Source: Bog-473 sp963807775 (lineage in GTDB: Bacteria > Actinomycetota > Acidimicrobiia > Acidimicrobiales > RAAP-2). From it: DNA of 64,000 bases. Below the pieces are notes generated by a model. It was not told where the DNA came from and made no database searches. It saw nothing but the letters and a program-made list of their open reading frames with translations. Shown piece after piece: positions 26,882 to 36,200 of this stretch. The stretch is taken from the NCBI GenBank assembly GCA_963807775.1, contig CAWECY010000003.1:310001-374000 (forward strand). Direction: 5' to 3'. The position numbers and the translations under genes are program-made. The stretch's first letter is position 1. Every line of letters begins with the position of its first letter.

Positions 26882-27485
26882 GTGGTGGAGCTGCAGCTCG
26901 AAGAGTGGCTCGAGGAGGGCTACGCCGCCTCGTTCCGCACCGCCTGCCTGATCCTGGGCAACCGGGCCGACGCCGAGGAGGCGGTCCAAGACGCCTACCT
27001 GCGGGCCTGGCGCTTCCGGGACTCGCTCTCGGGGGTGCCGAGCATCCGGCCCTGGCTGTATCGAGTCGTCGTGAACTCGTGTTACTCCAAGCTGCGCCAG
27101 GAGATCCCCCACCGCGACCACCGGGCCGGCGACGAGCCGCTCGAGTCGTGGCCCGCCACGGGAGGCGGCGGCGGCGACCCGGCGGAGCGCGCCGAGCAGG
27201 GCGAGGTGGCCGAGGTGGTGCTGGCCGCGCTGCGCCCGCCTTCCCCTCTCGCTGCGCGTGCCCGTGGTCCTGCGCTACTACGCCGACCTGAGCGAGCGCG
27301 ACATCGCACTGGCCATCGGTCGGCGCCAAGGCACGGTGAAGTCGCGCCTGCACGAGGCGCGCCGGCGCCTGGCCGCCGAACCCGCACTCTGCGCCCTGGC
27401 CGATGACGGGGACGGGGACGGGGACGGGGACACCAGACGTGCCGGGGCCGACGACGACGACGTTGAGGAGACCGCAAGCCCATGA
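26882..27485 (+). CDS. ECF-type RNA polymerase sigma factor, frameshifted
   Basis: Region 2 is at residues 10-60 (ACLILGNRADAEEAVQDAYLRAW, then a PWLYRVVVNSCYSKLR helix). Region 4 is in the second part (LSERDIALAIGRRQGTVKSRLHEARRRL). One extra base near 27238 breaks the frame after VVLAAL; the continuation LPLSLRVPVVLRYYADLSERD is the standard start of region 4. The C-terminus is acidic and includes a GDGDGDGD run coded by a six-base repeat. The stop overlaps the next gene as ATGA, so the DUF4349 membrane protein is probably its regulator or main target. Confidence 0.82.
27405..27431 (+). repeat. GACGGG hexamer repeat in the sigma-factor gene
   Basis: Four copies of GACGGG plus GAC, coding alternating Gly-Asp. 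Slippage would change the length in steps of two residues without loss of frame. Confidence 0.8.
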
Positions 27486-28708
27486 CGATGCTCGACGACG
27501 ACCAGCTCGCTTCCCTCTTCGCCCGCGCCGGCGAAGCTTTCGAGGTCCCCGCGACGGGCGCCGCCGACATCGTGGCGCGGGCGACGGGAGCTGCCCCGGG
27601 TGGTGACGACGGCGACGACGAGTCGGGCGGGGTCCCGGCGGCGGCCGGGGGTGACGAGGTCGAGCGGGCGCGGACAAGGCGCCTGGCGCGTGTGGCGTCG
27701 GCCGCGGGCCGCCACCGTGTGCTGTCGGTGGCCGCGTGCTTCGTCCTGGTGCTCGTCGTGGCGGGCACGGTGGGCGCGCTGACCCGATCGCCGGCGCGGC
27801 CGTCGCTCACCGCGAGCGCGCCCGGCCTGCGGCATGTGCCCGCCAGGGTCCCGGCGCTGCCCACGACCACCGTGCCCGCGCCGACGTCGGGCGGTGCCAC
27901 CTCCCAGTTCAAGGCGGCCACCTCGTCCCCGCCCGTCGGGCTCAACGCGCAGCAGGGGGCGAGCACGCCGGCCGTGACGGTGCCCACGTCCCCCACGGCA
28001 CCGGCGCTCCCGAACGGCGCCGTGGGCCAGTCGTCGAAGATCGAGCAGACGGGCACACTCGGCCTGACCGTGCGACGTGGCGACCTGCAACGGACCATGA
28101 CGCGGCTGACCACGCTGGCCGGCGCGGTGGGCGGGTTCGTCGCCAACTCGCAGAACCAGTCCGGCTCTGGCGGTAGCCCCTACGGCAGCATCACCCTGCA
28201 GGTCCCGGTGGACACGTTCGGCTCGGCGCTCAAGCAGGCGCAGTCCCTGGGCAAGACGTCGAGCCTGTCGACGCACGCCACCGACGTCACCGGGCAGTAC
28301 GTGGACCTTCAAGCACGCATCGCGGCCCTGCAGACAAGCGAACAGCAGTACCTGACGATCATGTCGAAGGCGACCACGATCGGTGACGTCCTGTCCGTGC
28401 AGGAGCAGATCGACACCATTCAGTCGCAGATCGAACAGCTGCAGGGACAGCTGCAGGTTCTCTCGAGCGAGACGTCATACTCGACGCTGACCGTGACGGT
28501 GAACGAGCCGACCTCGCCGCCTCCGCCCGGCCCGGTACCCGAGTCGGGGGTGGTGCGGGCCTGGCACAACAGCGTCGACGGATTCCTGGCCGGCGTCGAC
28601 GGCGTCATCCGACTGGCCGGTCCGCTGCTGTTCGCGCTCCTCTGCCTGGCCGTGCTCGTGGTGGGCGGGCGGGCGCTGTGGCGGCGTTACCAGCGGCACG
28701 GCCTGTAG
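27482..28708 (+). CDS. DUF4349 membrane protein, possible anti-sigma partner
   Basis: A 408-residue protein. Residues 1-75 are cytoplasmic and acidic (LDDDQLASLFARAGEAFEVPATG, similar in style to short anti-sigma leaders). A membrane helix lies about 80-98, followed by a Pro/Thr-rich linker. The DUF4349 domain (about 185-345) has a central coiled coil (VQEQIDTIQSQIEQLQGQL), and a second membrane helix lies near 380-400. It is coupled to the ECF sigma gene by an ATGA overlap, which suggests that it senses the envelope and controls the sigma factor. That role is inferred, as DUF4349 has no established activity. Confidence 0.8.
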   Translation: MTMLDDDQLASLFARAGEAFEVPATGAADIVARATGAAPGGDDGDDESGGVPAAAGGDEVERARTRRLARVASAAGRHRVLSVAACFVLVLVVAGTVGALTRSPARPSLTASAPGLRHVPARVPALPTTTVPAPTSGGATSQFKAATSSPPVGLNAQQGASTPAVTVPTSPTAPALPNGAVGQSSKIEQTGTLGLTVRRGDLQRTMTRLTTLAGAVGGFVANSQNQSGSGGSPYGSITLQVPVDTFGSALKQAQSLGKTSSLSTHATDVTGQYVDLQARIAALQTSEQQYLTIMSKATTIGDVLSVQEQIDTIQSQIEQLQGQLQVLSSETSYSTLTVTVNEPTSPPPPGPVPESGVVRAWHNSVDGFLAGVDGVIRLAGPLLFALLCLAVLVVGGRALWRRYQRHGL

Positions 28709-28853
28709 CGCGGCGACGGTCGGCGGGGCCAACGCGCCCGGGTCCGATCCGGAGGTTTTTCGTGAGGCAACGATGGGGCAACGCGGAGATTTCTGATGAG
28801 TCAACGCGTCGCGATGTGAGGGACGCCGTCGGCCGGACCGGCGCGGGACGCGG

Positions 28854-30305
28854 TCAGAGGTTGATCTGCTCGGCCAGCGGGATCCCGGGCATCGTCACGA
28901 CCCCGAGGGCACCCGAGGGCCCCAAGTCCTCGCTGACCCCCATGGGGCCGCTGGAGCGCACGAGGATCTGATCGGGCGCAGCGGCGGAGAGCACCGAGCC
29001 GTACACAATGGCGGTGCCGCCCGGGGCAAGCGTGCCGGTGCCCAGCAGCTTGGAGCCGGACGGCGCCACGGCGTAGGCGGTGAAGTTCTCGCGGGCGCCC
29101 GACTCGTTGGCCAACGCCAGGTGGCCGGGTGTGGCGCCACTGATCGCCGGATCGGCGGCCGTGCCGGGCGGCGGCACCACCCACTCGCCCACCGGTGCGG
29201 TGACGTTCAAGACGTCGATCGCCTGGGCCATGCCCGCCTGGGGCGACTGCGCTGCGGAGGGCACGGTCACCACCCGTCCGACGACGACTCCCGGACCGCC
29301 GCTGGCGTCGATGGTGGCGCTGTAGGTGGCGTTGTCCGGGATCCGTGTCTGGCGGCTCGTGGCCAGCACCCAGGTCGCGCCGGGGGCGACCCGCTCCCCC
29401 AGCGGGTGGAGCGCGCCCGAGGGCAGCCGCAGACGCACCGTGACCGACTCGGGCACCGTGCCCGGGTTGAAGACGTCGATCTGCGACGAACCCCCCGAAG
29501 TCTCCTGGGCCTGTGGAATGACCCACCGCACCTGCGGGGCGGCGGCGCCGGGCACCAGGGAGAGCCCCGCGGGCGAACCCGAGAACACCTGGACCTCCGA
29601 CGCCACGATGCGCCCGGTCCGGGCGGCGGCGACGGCGCTTACCCACGACATGTTCTGCACCTCGGAGCCGACGTTCTCCACCTGGAGCTGCCCGGGTTGC
29701 AGGACGATGCCCTGGTAGTTGATGGGGTGCAGGGTCCCGGTGGGCGTGGCGAAGCTCAGGTCCACGACGACGGGAACCGAGGTCGGGTTGAGGAGCGACA
29801 GGTAGAGCCCGTCCGAGTTGGCGGTGGTCCCGCCGGGGAAGTACCAGGTGGCCGAGGTGGTGCTCTGGCAGGGCGCCACCGACCAGCCGGAGGAGCCGTC
29901 GACGGTCTGGCTCACCGCGACACCGCCCCCCGCCAGCGTCACCGTCTGCGACTCCCAGGTGCCCGACGGCGGTGCCGGCACCGTCGGGACCACCACGTCG
30001 TGGGCGGGCACCGTCACCGCCGCCTGCTCGCTCGAACCGGTATCGGTGACGGCGGCAACGCTGGCGGCTACCGGCTTCGACGTCGTGTTGGTGAGCACGA
30101 GCTGACCGGGTGACACACCGGAGGCGGTCGACTGGCCGGTGCAGTACCAAGCCGACGACTCGGCGTCGGGCGCCGCCACCTGCGCGGTGGGGACGGCGAG
30201 CGCGCCCACCGGGACGGGCGTGCCCCGGGTGCCCGAAACGACGGCGACGACGACGATGACGGCGACGACCAGCGCGATGACCCGCCAACGTCGTTCCCGA
30301 CTCAC
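28854..30305 (-). CDS. DUF5719-like secreted or anchored envelope protein
   Basis: A 483-residue protein. An N-terminal basic stretch and hydrophobic helix (about 9-26, VIALVVAVIVVVAVVSG) form a signal anchor. The remainder is Ser/Thr/Val-rich beta repeats, several with the pattern of a short strand, an N or P turn and a VxVDLSF or VTVRLRLP strand. This matches the DUF5719 family, found in actinomycetes next to large GT2 membrane proteins and sugar-nucleotide genes. It lies eleven bases downstream of the giant GT2 gene in one operon. A role in handling the glycan made by that enzyme is inferred from position only. Confidence 0.78.
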   Translation of the reverse strand: MSRERRWRVIALVVAVIVVVAVVSGTRGTPVPVGALAVPTAQVAAPDAESSAWYCTGQSTASGVSPGQLVLTNTTSKPVAASVAAVTDTGSSEQAAVTVPAHDVVVPTVPAPPSGTWESQTVTLAGGGVAVSQTVDGSSGWSVAPCQSTTSATWYFPGGTTANSDGLYLSLLNPTSVPVVVDLSFATPTGTLHPINYQGIVLQPGQLQVENVGSEVQNMSWVSAVAAARTGRIVASEVQVFSGSPAGLSLVPGAAAPQVRWVIPQAQETSGGSSQIDVFNPGTVPESVTVRLRLPSGALHPLGERVAPGATWVLATSRQTRIPDNATYSATIDASGGPGVVVGRVVTVPSAAQSPQAGMAQAIDVLNVTAPVGEWVVPPPGTAADPAISGATPGHLALANESGARENFTAYAVAPSGSKLLGTGTLAPGGTAIVYGSVLSAAAPDQILVRSSGPMGVSEDLGPSGALGVVTMPGIPLAEQINL

Positions 30306-30316
30306 GTGGGCGGGGC

Positions 30317-33300
30317 TCAAGCGGGGACCTCCCCAGCATGGGTGCGGCGGCGCGGCCGGCCGATGAGCGCCACGGCCAGGGCCACCCAGGCGGCCACCTC
30401 GAGCAGGACGCCCAGGGGCACCAGCGGGAATTGGGACAGCGACAGCCGGCCCCGCCCGGCGGTCGCCGCATACTGGGCCGCCCATCCGAACGCGGGCCGG
30501 CGGGCGGCGGCCCCGCCCTGGCTGGTGAGGGTGAAGCTGGCGGCCGGCGCATAGCCGGCGTACACGGTGCCCGAGGCCACTGCGCCGGTGGCGTCCGTCC
30601 CGGAGGCCAAGGCGCTGAGGACGGGCTGCCAGCCGACGACGTCCGCCGCGCCCGGGTACGACCACGTGGTGACCGGAGGTAGGGCCGCGGGGCGTTCGGC
30701 CGTGACCGGCATGTACTCGCTGTTGGCGTACACCTGCACGCCCAGGATGCCGGGCACAGTCTGAAGGTCGTCCTGCTCGAGCAGATCGCGTTCCAACCCC
30801 GGGGGCGGAGGCGCGACGGCCGACGACCCGTTGGAGCCGGCGGCGGGCGGCGCCAGCCCGTCCACCACGACGACGTAGCGCACTCCGGCCGGTGCCAGGA
30901 GCCGTCCCAGGTGCACCGTCCCGCCGGAGACGGTGAGACGCACGGCGTCCCCGACCAGGCTGGCCGGCCCGGGGCCGGCCGGCGTGAAGACCTGCGTCGC
31001 ATCGGGGAGCTCCGCCGGCGTCAGCGCGTAGGCCAGGCCCGGCTCGAGCGACCAACCACCCACGGGCAGGGCCCGGGGATCGCCGAGCCACAGCACTCGG
31101 GCCACACCGGGTGCGGACGGGTGCGCCAGGAAGGCCAGCGGCTGCTCGGCGCCGTTGGTCGGGAGCCCCCAGCGCCCGCCGACCGCACCGGCGGCGATCG
31201 GAAGCAGACCCACGGCGACGAACACGATGCTGACCCCACCGACGACCTGGCGCCACCCGAACTCGCGCCCAGCCAAGTCGTTCTCGAAGGCGGAGATCCC
31301 GAGGCCGACGCAGGCCGCCACGGCGAGAGCGGCGGGGGCGAGCACCACCGATTCCGACGGGGTGAAACCGCCCAGGTCGCCCCTGGTCGTGGCCAGGGCC
31401 AGGCCCCACGAGGCCAGCGCCATGACCCACAGGCGCGAGGCCCACAACAGCCGGCTCCCCCGTCCGAGCAGGAGCGGCAGCAGTGCCGCCGCCACCATCA
31501 GCCAGACCAGAGGGGACTGGCCCGCGGGACCGACGGCGAAGCGGATGACCTCGCCCCAGTCGGGTGCGTTGGCCCCGGCGACGGGCAGGCCGAAGATCTG
31601 GACCGACGCCTTGCCCGCCAGGGCCGTGCCGATGACCCAGGGTGCATCGAGCAGCAGGGCCACGGCGACGGCTTCGAGTGCCACCACGACGGTGCGCCAG
31701 CCGGCGTGGCGCGCGCCCACGACGACGGCACCGAGAGGCCAGGCCAGCGCGGCGACCAACACCATGGGCACGATGGCCGGGGCGAAGCCGGCCGCGGCCG
31801 CGATCACCGCGCCGAGCACGGCGACCTGCCCCCGTTGGCTGGTGCGCCAGCGTGGGCCGGGCTCGACCTCGAACGGGGAGACGCCGGCCGCCCGGGCCAG
31901 CCGCGTGGCGACGAACGGAAAGGCGGCGTAGGCCACGAGCCCGTCCCAACGGCCGGTGCCCAGCGCGCCGTACGCGAGCGGGAGCCCGAGGTAACAGATC
32001 ACCGCGGCGGCGCGCGCCCGCGGCGAGACCACGGGTTTCATGAAGCGCGACATCCCGATGGCACCCAGCGGGATGCACCCGAGCAGAAGGACGTGCTGCA
32101 GCGTCCCCATGGCCCCGAACAGCACGGTGCCGGTGATGCCGGCCAGGCCGAACAGCGGTGCCGCCGGCGCGGTGGTGCCGACGCCCACCGACTGCCAGCC
32201 CGAGAAGAAGTGGTGCCACGTGCTGGACCAGGACGGAAGGGGGGCCAGCTGTCCGACCAGCGGCAGCGTGCCGAAGAAGAGGTCGCGGGTGCCGAGCGCG
32301 ATGACGACGGCGGCGATGGCCACGGCCAGGGCGCGCTGGCGGCCGGTGCTGAGGGGCGACGTGCGGACTCGGCGCCCGAAGCGGTCCCGTCCGGCCCGCC
32401 GACCCAGGTCGTCGAGGTCGTCGAAATCGGCGTCCTCGCTGAAGGCCAGGCCCACGCTGCCGGTCAGCTGCGCCTCCTCGGACCGGTCGTGCCCGCGCTG
32501 GCGCGAGACGGCGACGGCGTTGGCCGCCTCGAGGCCCTGGTGGGAGAGCCGGCTGAGGTAGCGCGACAGGCGTGCGCTGCCGCGCAGCTGGAGGCGGCGC
32601 ACCTCGGAGTCGGGGAAGAGCCGGTGCTCGGCCAGCTCACCGCGGAGCAGCGACAGCTCCGTGAGGTGGCGGGCGTTCCAGGTCCAGGCCCGGCGGACGA
32701 CGCGGACCCGGTCACGGTCGCGGGCGAAGAACGCCACGACCATCTCCCCCAGCGCGAGCAGCGCGGCTTGCGGCAGCACGCGCACCAGGGTGAGCCGCGT
32801 GTAGCACTTGAGCACGGCGCGCAGCTCGTGACGACGCTGGAGCATGTGCAAGGTGACCGGATGGCTCTCATCACCCTCCCCGGGCACCGACAACGCCTCG
32901 AGCCCGCTCGCCACCGCCTCGCGGTGGCGCACGCCGCGCCTCCGGGGCAACGACGACGCGAGAACCGGCGACCTGGCAGCGCCAGGACAGGTCGAGATCC
33001 TCGCCCATGGCCACGATGCCGGGATCGAAACCCTTCAGCTCGGCGAAGAGGTCGGCTCGGACGAGGATGCACCCACCCGGGGCGACGAAGACGTCCCGGA
33101 CGGCGTCGTGCTGGCCGTGGTCGACCTCCCCCTCGACGATGCGGTCCACCACCGCGCCCGTCTTGTCGCACCCCATGCCGACGTGGAGCAGGATGTCGGG
33201 GTCGTCCCAATTCACGAACTTTGGCGAGACCACGCCGGCATTGGAGCGGAAGGCCTCCTCGACCAACTTGTGCACGGCATCGGGGTCGAGGGCCACGTCG

Positions 33301-33581
33301 TCGTGGCACAACAGGTAGAACGCCGCCCCCTCCACCATCCCGAGCGCCTCGTTGGTCGAGGCGGCGTACCCGGGACGGCCCGGCAGATGGCGCACGAAGG
33401 CGTCGGGGAGGACCTCGGCCACGCGGTCGGTCACCCGACCGTCGTCCTCGCCGTTGGCCAGGACGAGCACGGAGAGCTCCTCGTAATCCTGGTTGGCCAG
33501 GGAAAAGAGCGCCTCTTCCAACCAGGGCCCGGGGTCGGTCGTGACCACGACCGCGACCACGGCCGGCACTTGGGCGTCCAT
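30317..33581 (-). CDS. giant GT2-membrane glycosyltransferase, frameshift near 32941
   Basis: A protein of about 1087 residues. N-terminal GT2 domain: VVAVVVTTDPGPWLEEALFSL, LCHDDVALDP, then a GCILVRADLFAELKGFDPGI acceptor region and GEDLDLSWR. The C-terminal two-thirds has many membrane helices and an outer Ala/Val-rich domain. One extra base near 32941 breaks the frame; removal joins VVVAPEAR to VRHREAVASGLEAL. Such large GT2 proteins occur widely in actinomycetes in front of DUF5719 genes. They probably transfer sugar to a lipid or surface acceptor at the membrane, but the substrate is unknown. It is divergent from the small helical-protein gene. Confidence 0.82.
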
Positions 33582-33645
33582 CAGGGGCCTGAGGCTATCC
33601 GGTTCCCGAAGTGCCCCTCAGGCACGTAATTCGCTCCTTGTGTGC

Positions 33646-33674
33646 TTGCAACTGTTTAACAAACGTGATACTCT
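33646..33674 (+). promoter_or_regulatory. sigma-70-type promoter before the small helical-protein gene
   Basis: TTGCAA (33646-33651) and TACTCT (33669-33674) with a 17-base spacer. The surrounding sequence is unusually AT-rich for this window. The coding start lies about 80 bases downstream with AGGAGG at 33743-33748. Confidence 0.6.
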
Positions 33675-33753
33675 AGTAACCGAACGCAGGGACCCGCCGG
33701 CGGCCCCCTGCGTGCAGATCGGCAGTGTGAACCCACCAGACAGGAGGCACCCC

Positions 33754-34122
33754 ATGCCTGACGTTACGAACAACATCACCACCCTTTCCAAGGGTGTCAC
33801 AGACCTCGCCCGCGACGCGGCCTACGTGGCCGTCGGCCTCGGCGTGCTGGCCTACCAGCGGGCCCAGGTGCAGCGGATCGAGCTGCAGAACCGGCTGAGC
33901 CAGGACTTCTCGCTCGACCAGACCATCGGCGACGTCCGCCAGGGCGTGGCCAAGGGCTACGCGCAGATCGACGACCTGGCCGAGCAGGCCGTGCAGTTCG
34001 TGGAGACCACGTTCCAGCCGCTCGAGGAGCGGCTGCCGCCGACGGTGACGCAGCTGACCTCAAGGGCCCGCGAGCAGGGTCGAGAGGTGCGGAGCCAGAT
34101 CCGCCAGCTGGTCAAGTCCTAG
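33754..34122 (+). CDS. small helical protein, possibly envelope- or granule-associated
   Basis: A 122-residue protein I cannot assign to a family. Residues 12-40 are a moderately hydrophobic Ala/Val helix (DLARDAAYVAVGLGVLAYQ). The rest is a charged amphipathic helix (QRIELQNRL, EQAVQFVETTFQPLEERLP) ending in a basic tail. The style recalls small phasin-like or heparin-binding-like helical proteins of actinomycetes, but no specific motif supports either. It has the best AGGAGG site and the clearest promoter of the window, so high expression is likely. It stands alone between two envelope-glycan operons. Confidence 0.72.
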   Translation: MPDVTNNITTLSKGVTDLARDAAYVAVGLGVLAYQRAQVQRIELQNRLSQDFSLDQTIGDVRQGVAKGYAQIDDLAEQAVQFVETTFQPLEERLPPTVTQLTSRAREQGREVRSQIRQLVKS

Positions 34123-34153
34123 GCACCAACGCTCACGCAGACGACGCTCGCCG

Positions 34154-35044
34154 TCAGTCCGACTCCCACGAGGTGAGGACGTCGGCGAGCGTCGTCGCGA
34201 GTGGGATGCCCGGCTGCCAGCCCGTGGCGGCGTGCAGGCGGCCGGCGTCGCCGCGCAGCACCGGCACGTCGACCGGCCGGACGAGCTCGGGATCCGTCTC
34301 GATCTGCAGGTCGACCCCAGCCCGCGCCAGGAGCTGCGCCACCACGTCGGACATGGCCACGTCGTGGCCCGAGCACACGTTGTACACGGACCCCGGCTCC
34401 CCGTGCTCCATGAGGAGCCGGTAGGCCGTCACCACGTCGCGGACGTCGGTGAAGTCGCGCCGGGTGGTGAGCGTCCCCACCCGGAGCGAGCGCTGGCCGG
34501 ATCGCTTCGCCTCCACGATGCGCTTGGCCATGGCCGGCACGAAGAAGTTCGGCGACTGGCCCGGGCCGATGTGGTTGAAGGGCCGCACGACGACGACCGG
34601 CTGGCCGTAGCCCCGCCACGCCTGCAACGCCACCTCCTCGGCCGCCAGCTTGCTGACGGCGTAGGGGCTGGCCGGCTCTGTGGGCGTGTCCTCGTCCAGG
34701 GGCAGCTGCTCGGGCGTCACCACGCCGTACACCTCGGCCGAGCTCACGAAGAGCAGGCGCGGCGCGGCCGGCAGGGTGCGGGCGGCGGCCAGTATCTCGG
34801 CCGTCCCGAGCACGTTGACGCGGAGCACCTGGCTCGGATCGTCCCAGCTGTCTCCGACGTGCGTCATGGCGGCGAGGTGGTAGACGGCGTCCGGCCCGAC
34901 GTCGGCCATGACCCGGCGCACGGCGGCGCCATCGGACACGTCCGTTTCGATATCGATGACGGCCACGTCGTCACCGCAGTCCTTGAGGTGCGCGGCCAGC
35001 CACTGCCCCACGAACCCCTTGCCGCCGGTGATGAGCGCGCGCAT
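34154..35044 (-). CDS. GDP-4-dehydro-6-deoxy-D-mannose reductase-like SDR
   Basis: A 296-residue extended SDR. The NAD(P) loop is ITGGKGFVGQWLA, the catalytic set is SSAEVYG and YAVSK, and a sugar-binding region PFNHIGPGQSPNFFVPAMAK follows. The last block is close to Rmd-type enzymes that make GDP-D-rhamnose from the 4-keto intermediate; a nucleotide-sugar epimerase is the main alternative. It ends a run of three glycosyltransferases and starts ten bases after the third. A GDP-mannose supply from the window's mannose genes would fit. Confidence 0.8.
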   Translation of the reverse strand: MRALITGGKGFVGQWLAAHLKDCGDDVAVIDIETDVSDGAAVRRVMADVGPDAVYHLAAMTHVGDSWDDPSQVLRVNVLGTAEILAAARTLPAAPRLLFVSSAEVYGVVTPEQLPLDEDTPTEPASPYAVSKLAAEEVALQAWRGYGQPVVVVRPFNHIGPGQSPNFFVPAMAKRIVEAKRSGQRSLRVGTLTTRRDFTDVRDVVTAYRLLMEHGEPGSVYNVCSGHDVAMSDVVAQLLARAGVDLQIETDPELVRPVDVPVLRGDAGRLHAATGWQPGIPLATTLADVLTSWESD

Positions 35045-35054
35045 CGGGCGAACC

Positions 35055-36200
35055 CTACTGCGAGGCCGCCAGGGCGATGTCGTAGGCCTGCAGGTGGCGG
35101 GCCACGCTGGCCGGCCATGTGCGCTCCCCCGCCACGGCGAGTCCCCGCGCCCGGCGCTCCGTGGTGCGACCCGCCGCCAGCGCCTGTCCCACGGCGTCGG
35201 CCAGCGCGGCGGTGTCACCCGGCGGTACGAGCAGCGCGGCGCCGCGCGCCATCTCGGCCATGGCGGTCCCCTCGGTGGTGACGAGCGGCGCCCCGCAGGC
35301 CAGCGCCTCGAGGGCGGGCAGCCCGAACCCCTCCTCGAGCGCGGGATACGCCACCACGGCGGCCTGGCGGAGCAGCGCCGGCACGGCGGGGTCGGGCAGG
35401 TAGCCGGTCCGCACGATCCGCTCGCCGTAGCGGGCCCCGGCCAGGGCCCGCTCCGTCTCGGCCAGGCCCCATCCGGGCTGGCCCCCGAGGACGAGGACGG
35501 CGTCGGGGTGGGCGGGAGCCACCAGGTCGAAGGCGCGCACGAGGGGTGCGATCCCCTTGCGCGGCTCGAGCGTGCCGATGAACGCCACCAGCGGGCGGTC
35601 GACCGGTATGCCGAGGGCCTCCAATTCGGCCCGGTCCGCCCCGGACGACGGTTCTGTGGGTGAGAACCGGTGGTGGTCCACCCCGTGCGGAGCCACCACC
35701 ACCGGGGCCCGCACCCGGCACGTTGCGTGGAGCCGCTCGGCCGTCACCTCGCTCACGCAGATCACCACGCCCGCCCGCAGCGCGGCGCGGCGGATGGCGC
35801 GGCGGAAGAACGCCGCCTTGGCGCGCACGTGCCATTCGGGGTGGTCGAAGAACGTGCAGTCGTGCACCGTCACCGCACAGGGCACGGGACTGCGCGCCGG
35901 CATGGTGTAGTGCGGGCCGTGGTGGAGCGCCACCCCGAGCGAGCGCAGCAGCGACGGGAGGCCCACCTGCTCGTAGGACAGGCGACCGGGGCGAGACACC
36001 GGCACCGATCCCTGCACGGCGGCCCCGGGAGCGATCTCGGGCCAGCGGGCCTCGTCGCCCCGGCGCGCCACCAGCGTGACCTCGACGTCATCGCGCTCCG
36101 CCAGGCCGGCCGCGACCGCCATGGTGTAGTAGCCGGCGCCGCCCGGGCGGTCCGGCACCGCCGAGACGTCGAGGGTCAGCGCGCGCGCCGGCGACGTCAC
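35055..36200 (-). CDS. GT4-family glycosyltransferase
   Basis: A 381-residue GT-B enzyme. The N-terminal half contains a GGAGYYTMAVAAGL loop, and the C-terminal half has FIGTLEPRKGIAPLVRAF and the donor motif EEGFGLPALEALACGAPLV. These are typical of mannosyl- and rhamnosyl-type GT4 proteins. GTGA overlap with the preceding glycosyltransferase indicates coupled translation. It is the third of three related enzymes in a row, which suggests stepwise building of a short oligosaccharide. Sugar specificity cannot be read from the sequence. Confidence 0.88.
   Translation of the reverse strand: MTSPARALTLDVSAVPDRPGGAGYYTMAVAAGLAERDDVEVTLVARRGDEARWPEIAPGAAVQGSVPVSRPGRLSYEQVGLPSLLRSLGVALHHGPHYTMPARSPVPCAVTVHDCTFFDHPEWHVRAKAAFFRRAIRRAALRAGVVICVSEVTAERLHATCRVRAPVVVAPHGVDHHRFSPTEPSSGADRAELEALGIPVDRPLVAFIGTLEPRKGIAPLVRAFDLVAPAHPDAVLVLGGQPGWGLAETERALAGARYGERIVRTGYLPDPAVPALLRQAAVVAYPALEEGFGLPALEALACGAPLVTTEGTAMAEMARGAALLVPPGDTAALADAVGQALAAGRTTERRARGLAVAGERTWPASVARHLQAYDIALAASQ

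Noticed and set aside
28709..28853. Bidirectional terminator between the convergent DUF4349 and DUF5719 genes
   Set aside because: Short GC-rich dyads exist, but none has a clear stem-loop with a T run in either direction.
30911..33544. An 877-codon open reading on the plus strand opposite the giant GT2 gene
   Set aside because: It is the antisense of a well-supported gene in high-GC DNA. Its translation is Arg/Gly/His-rich with no domain.
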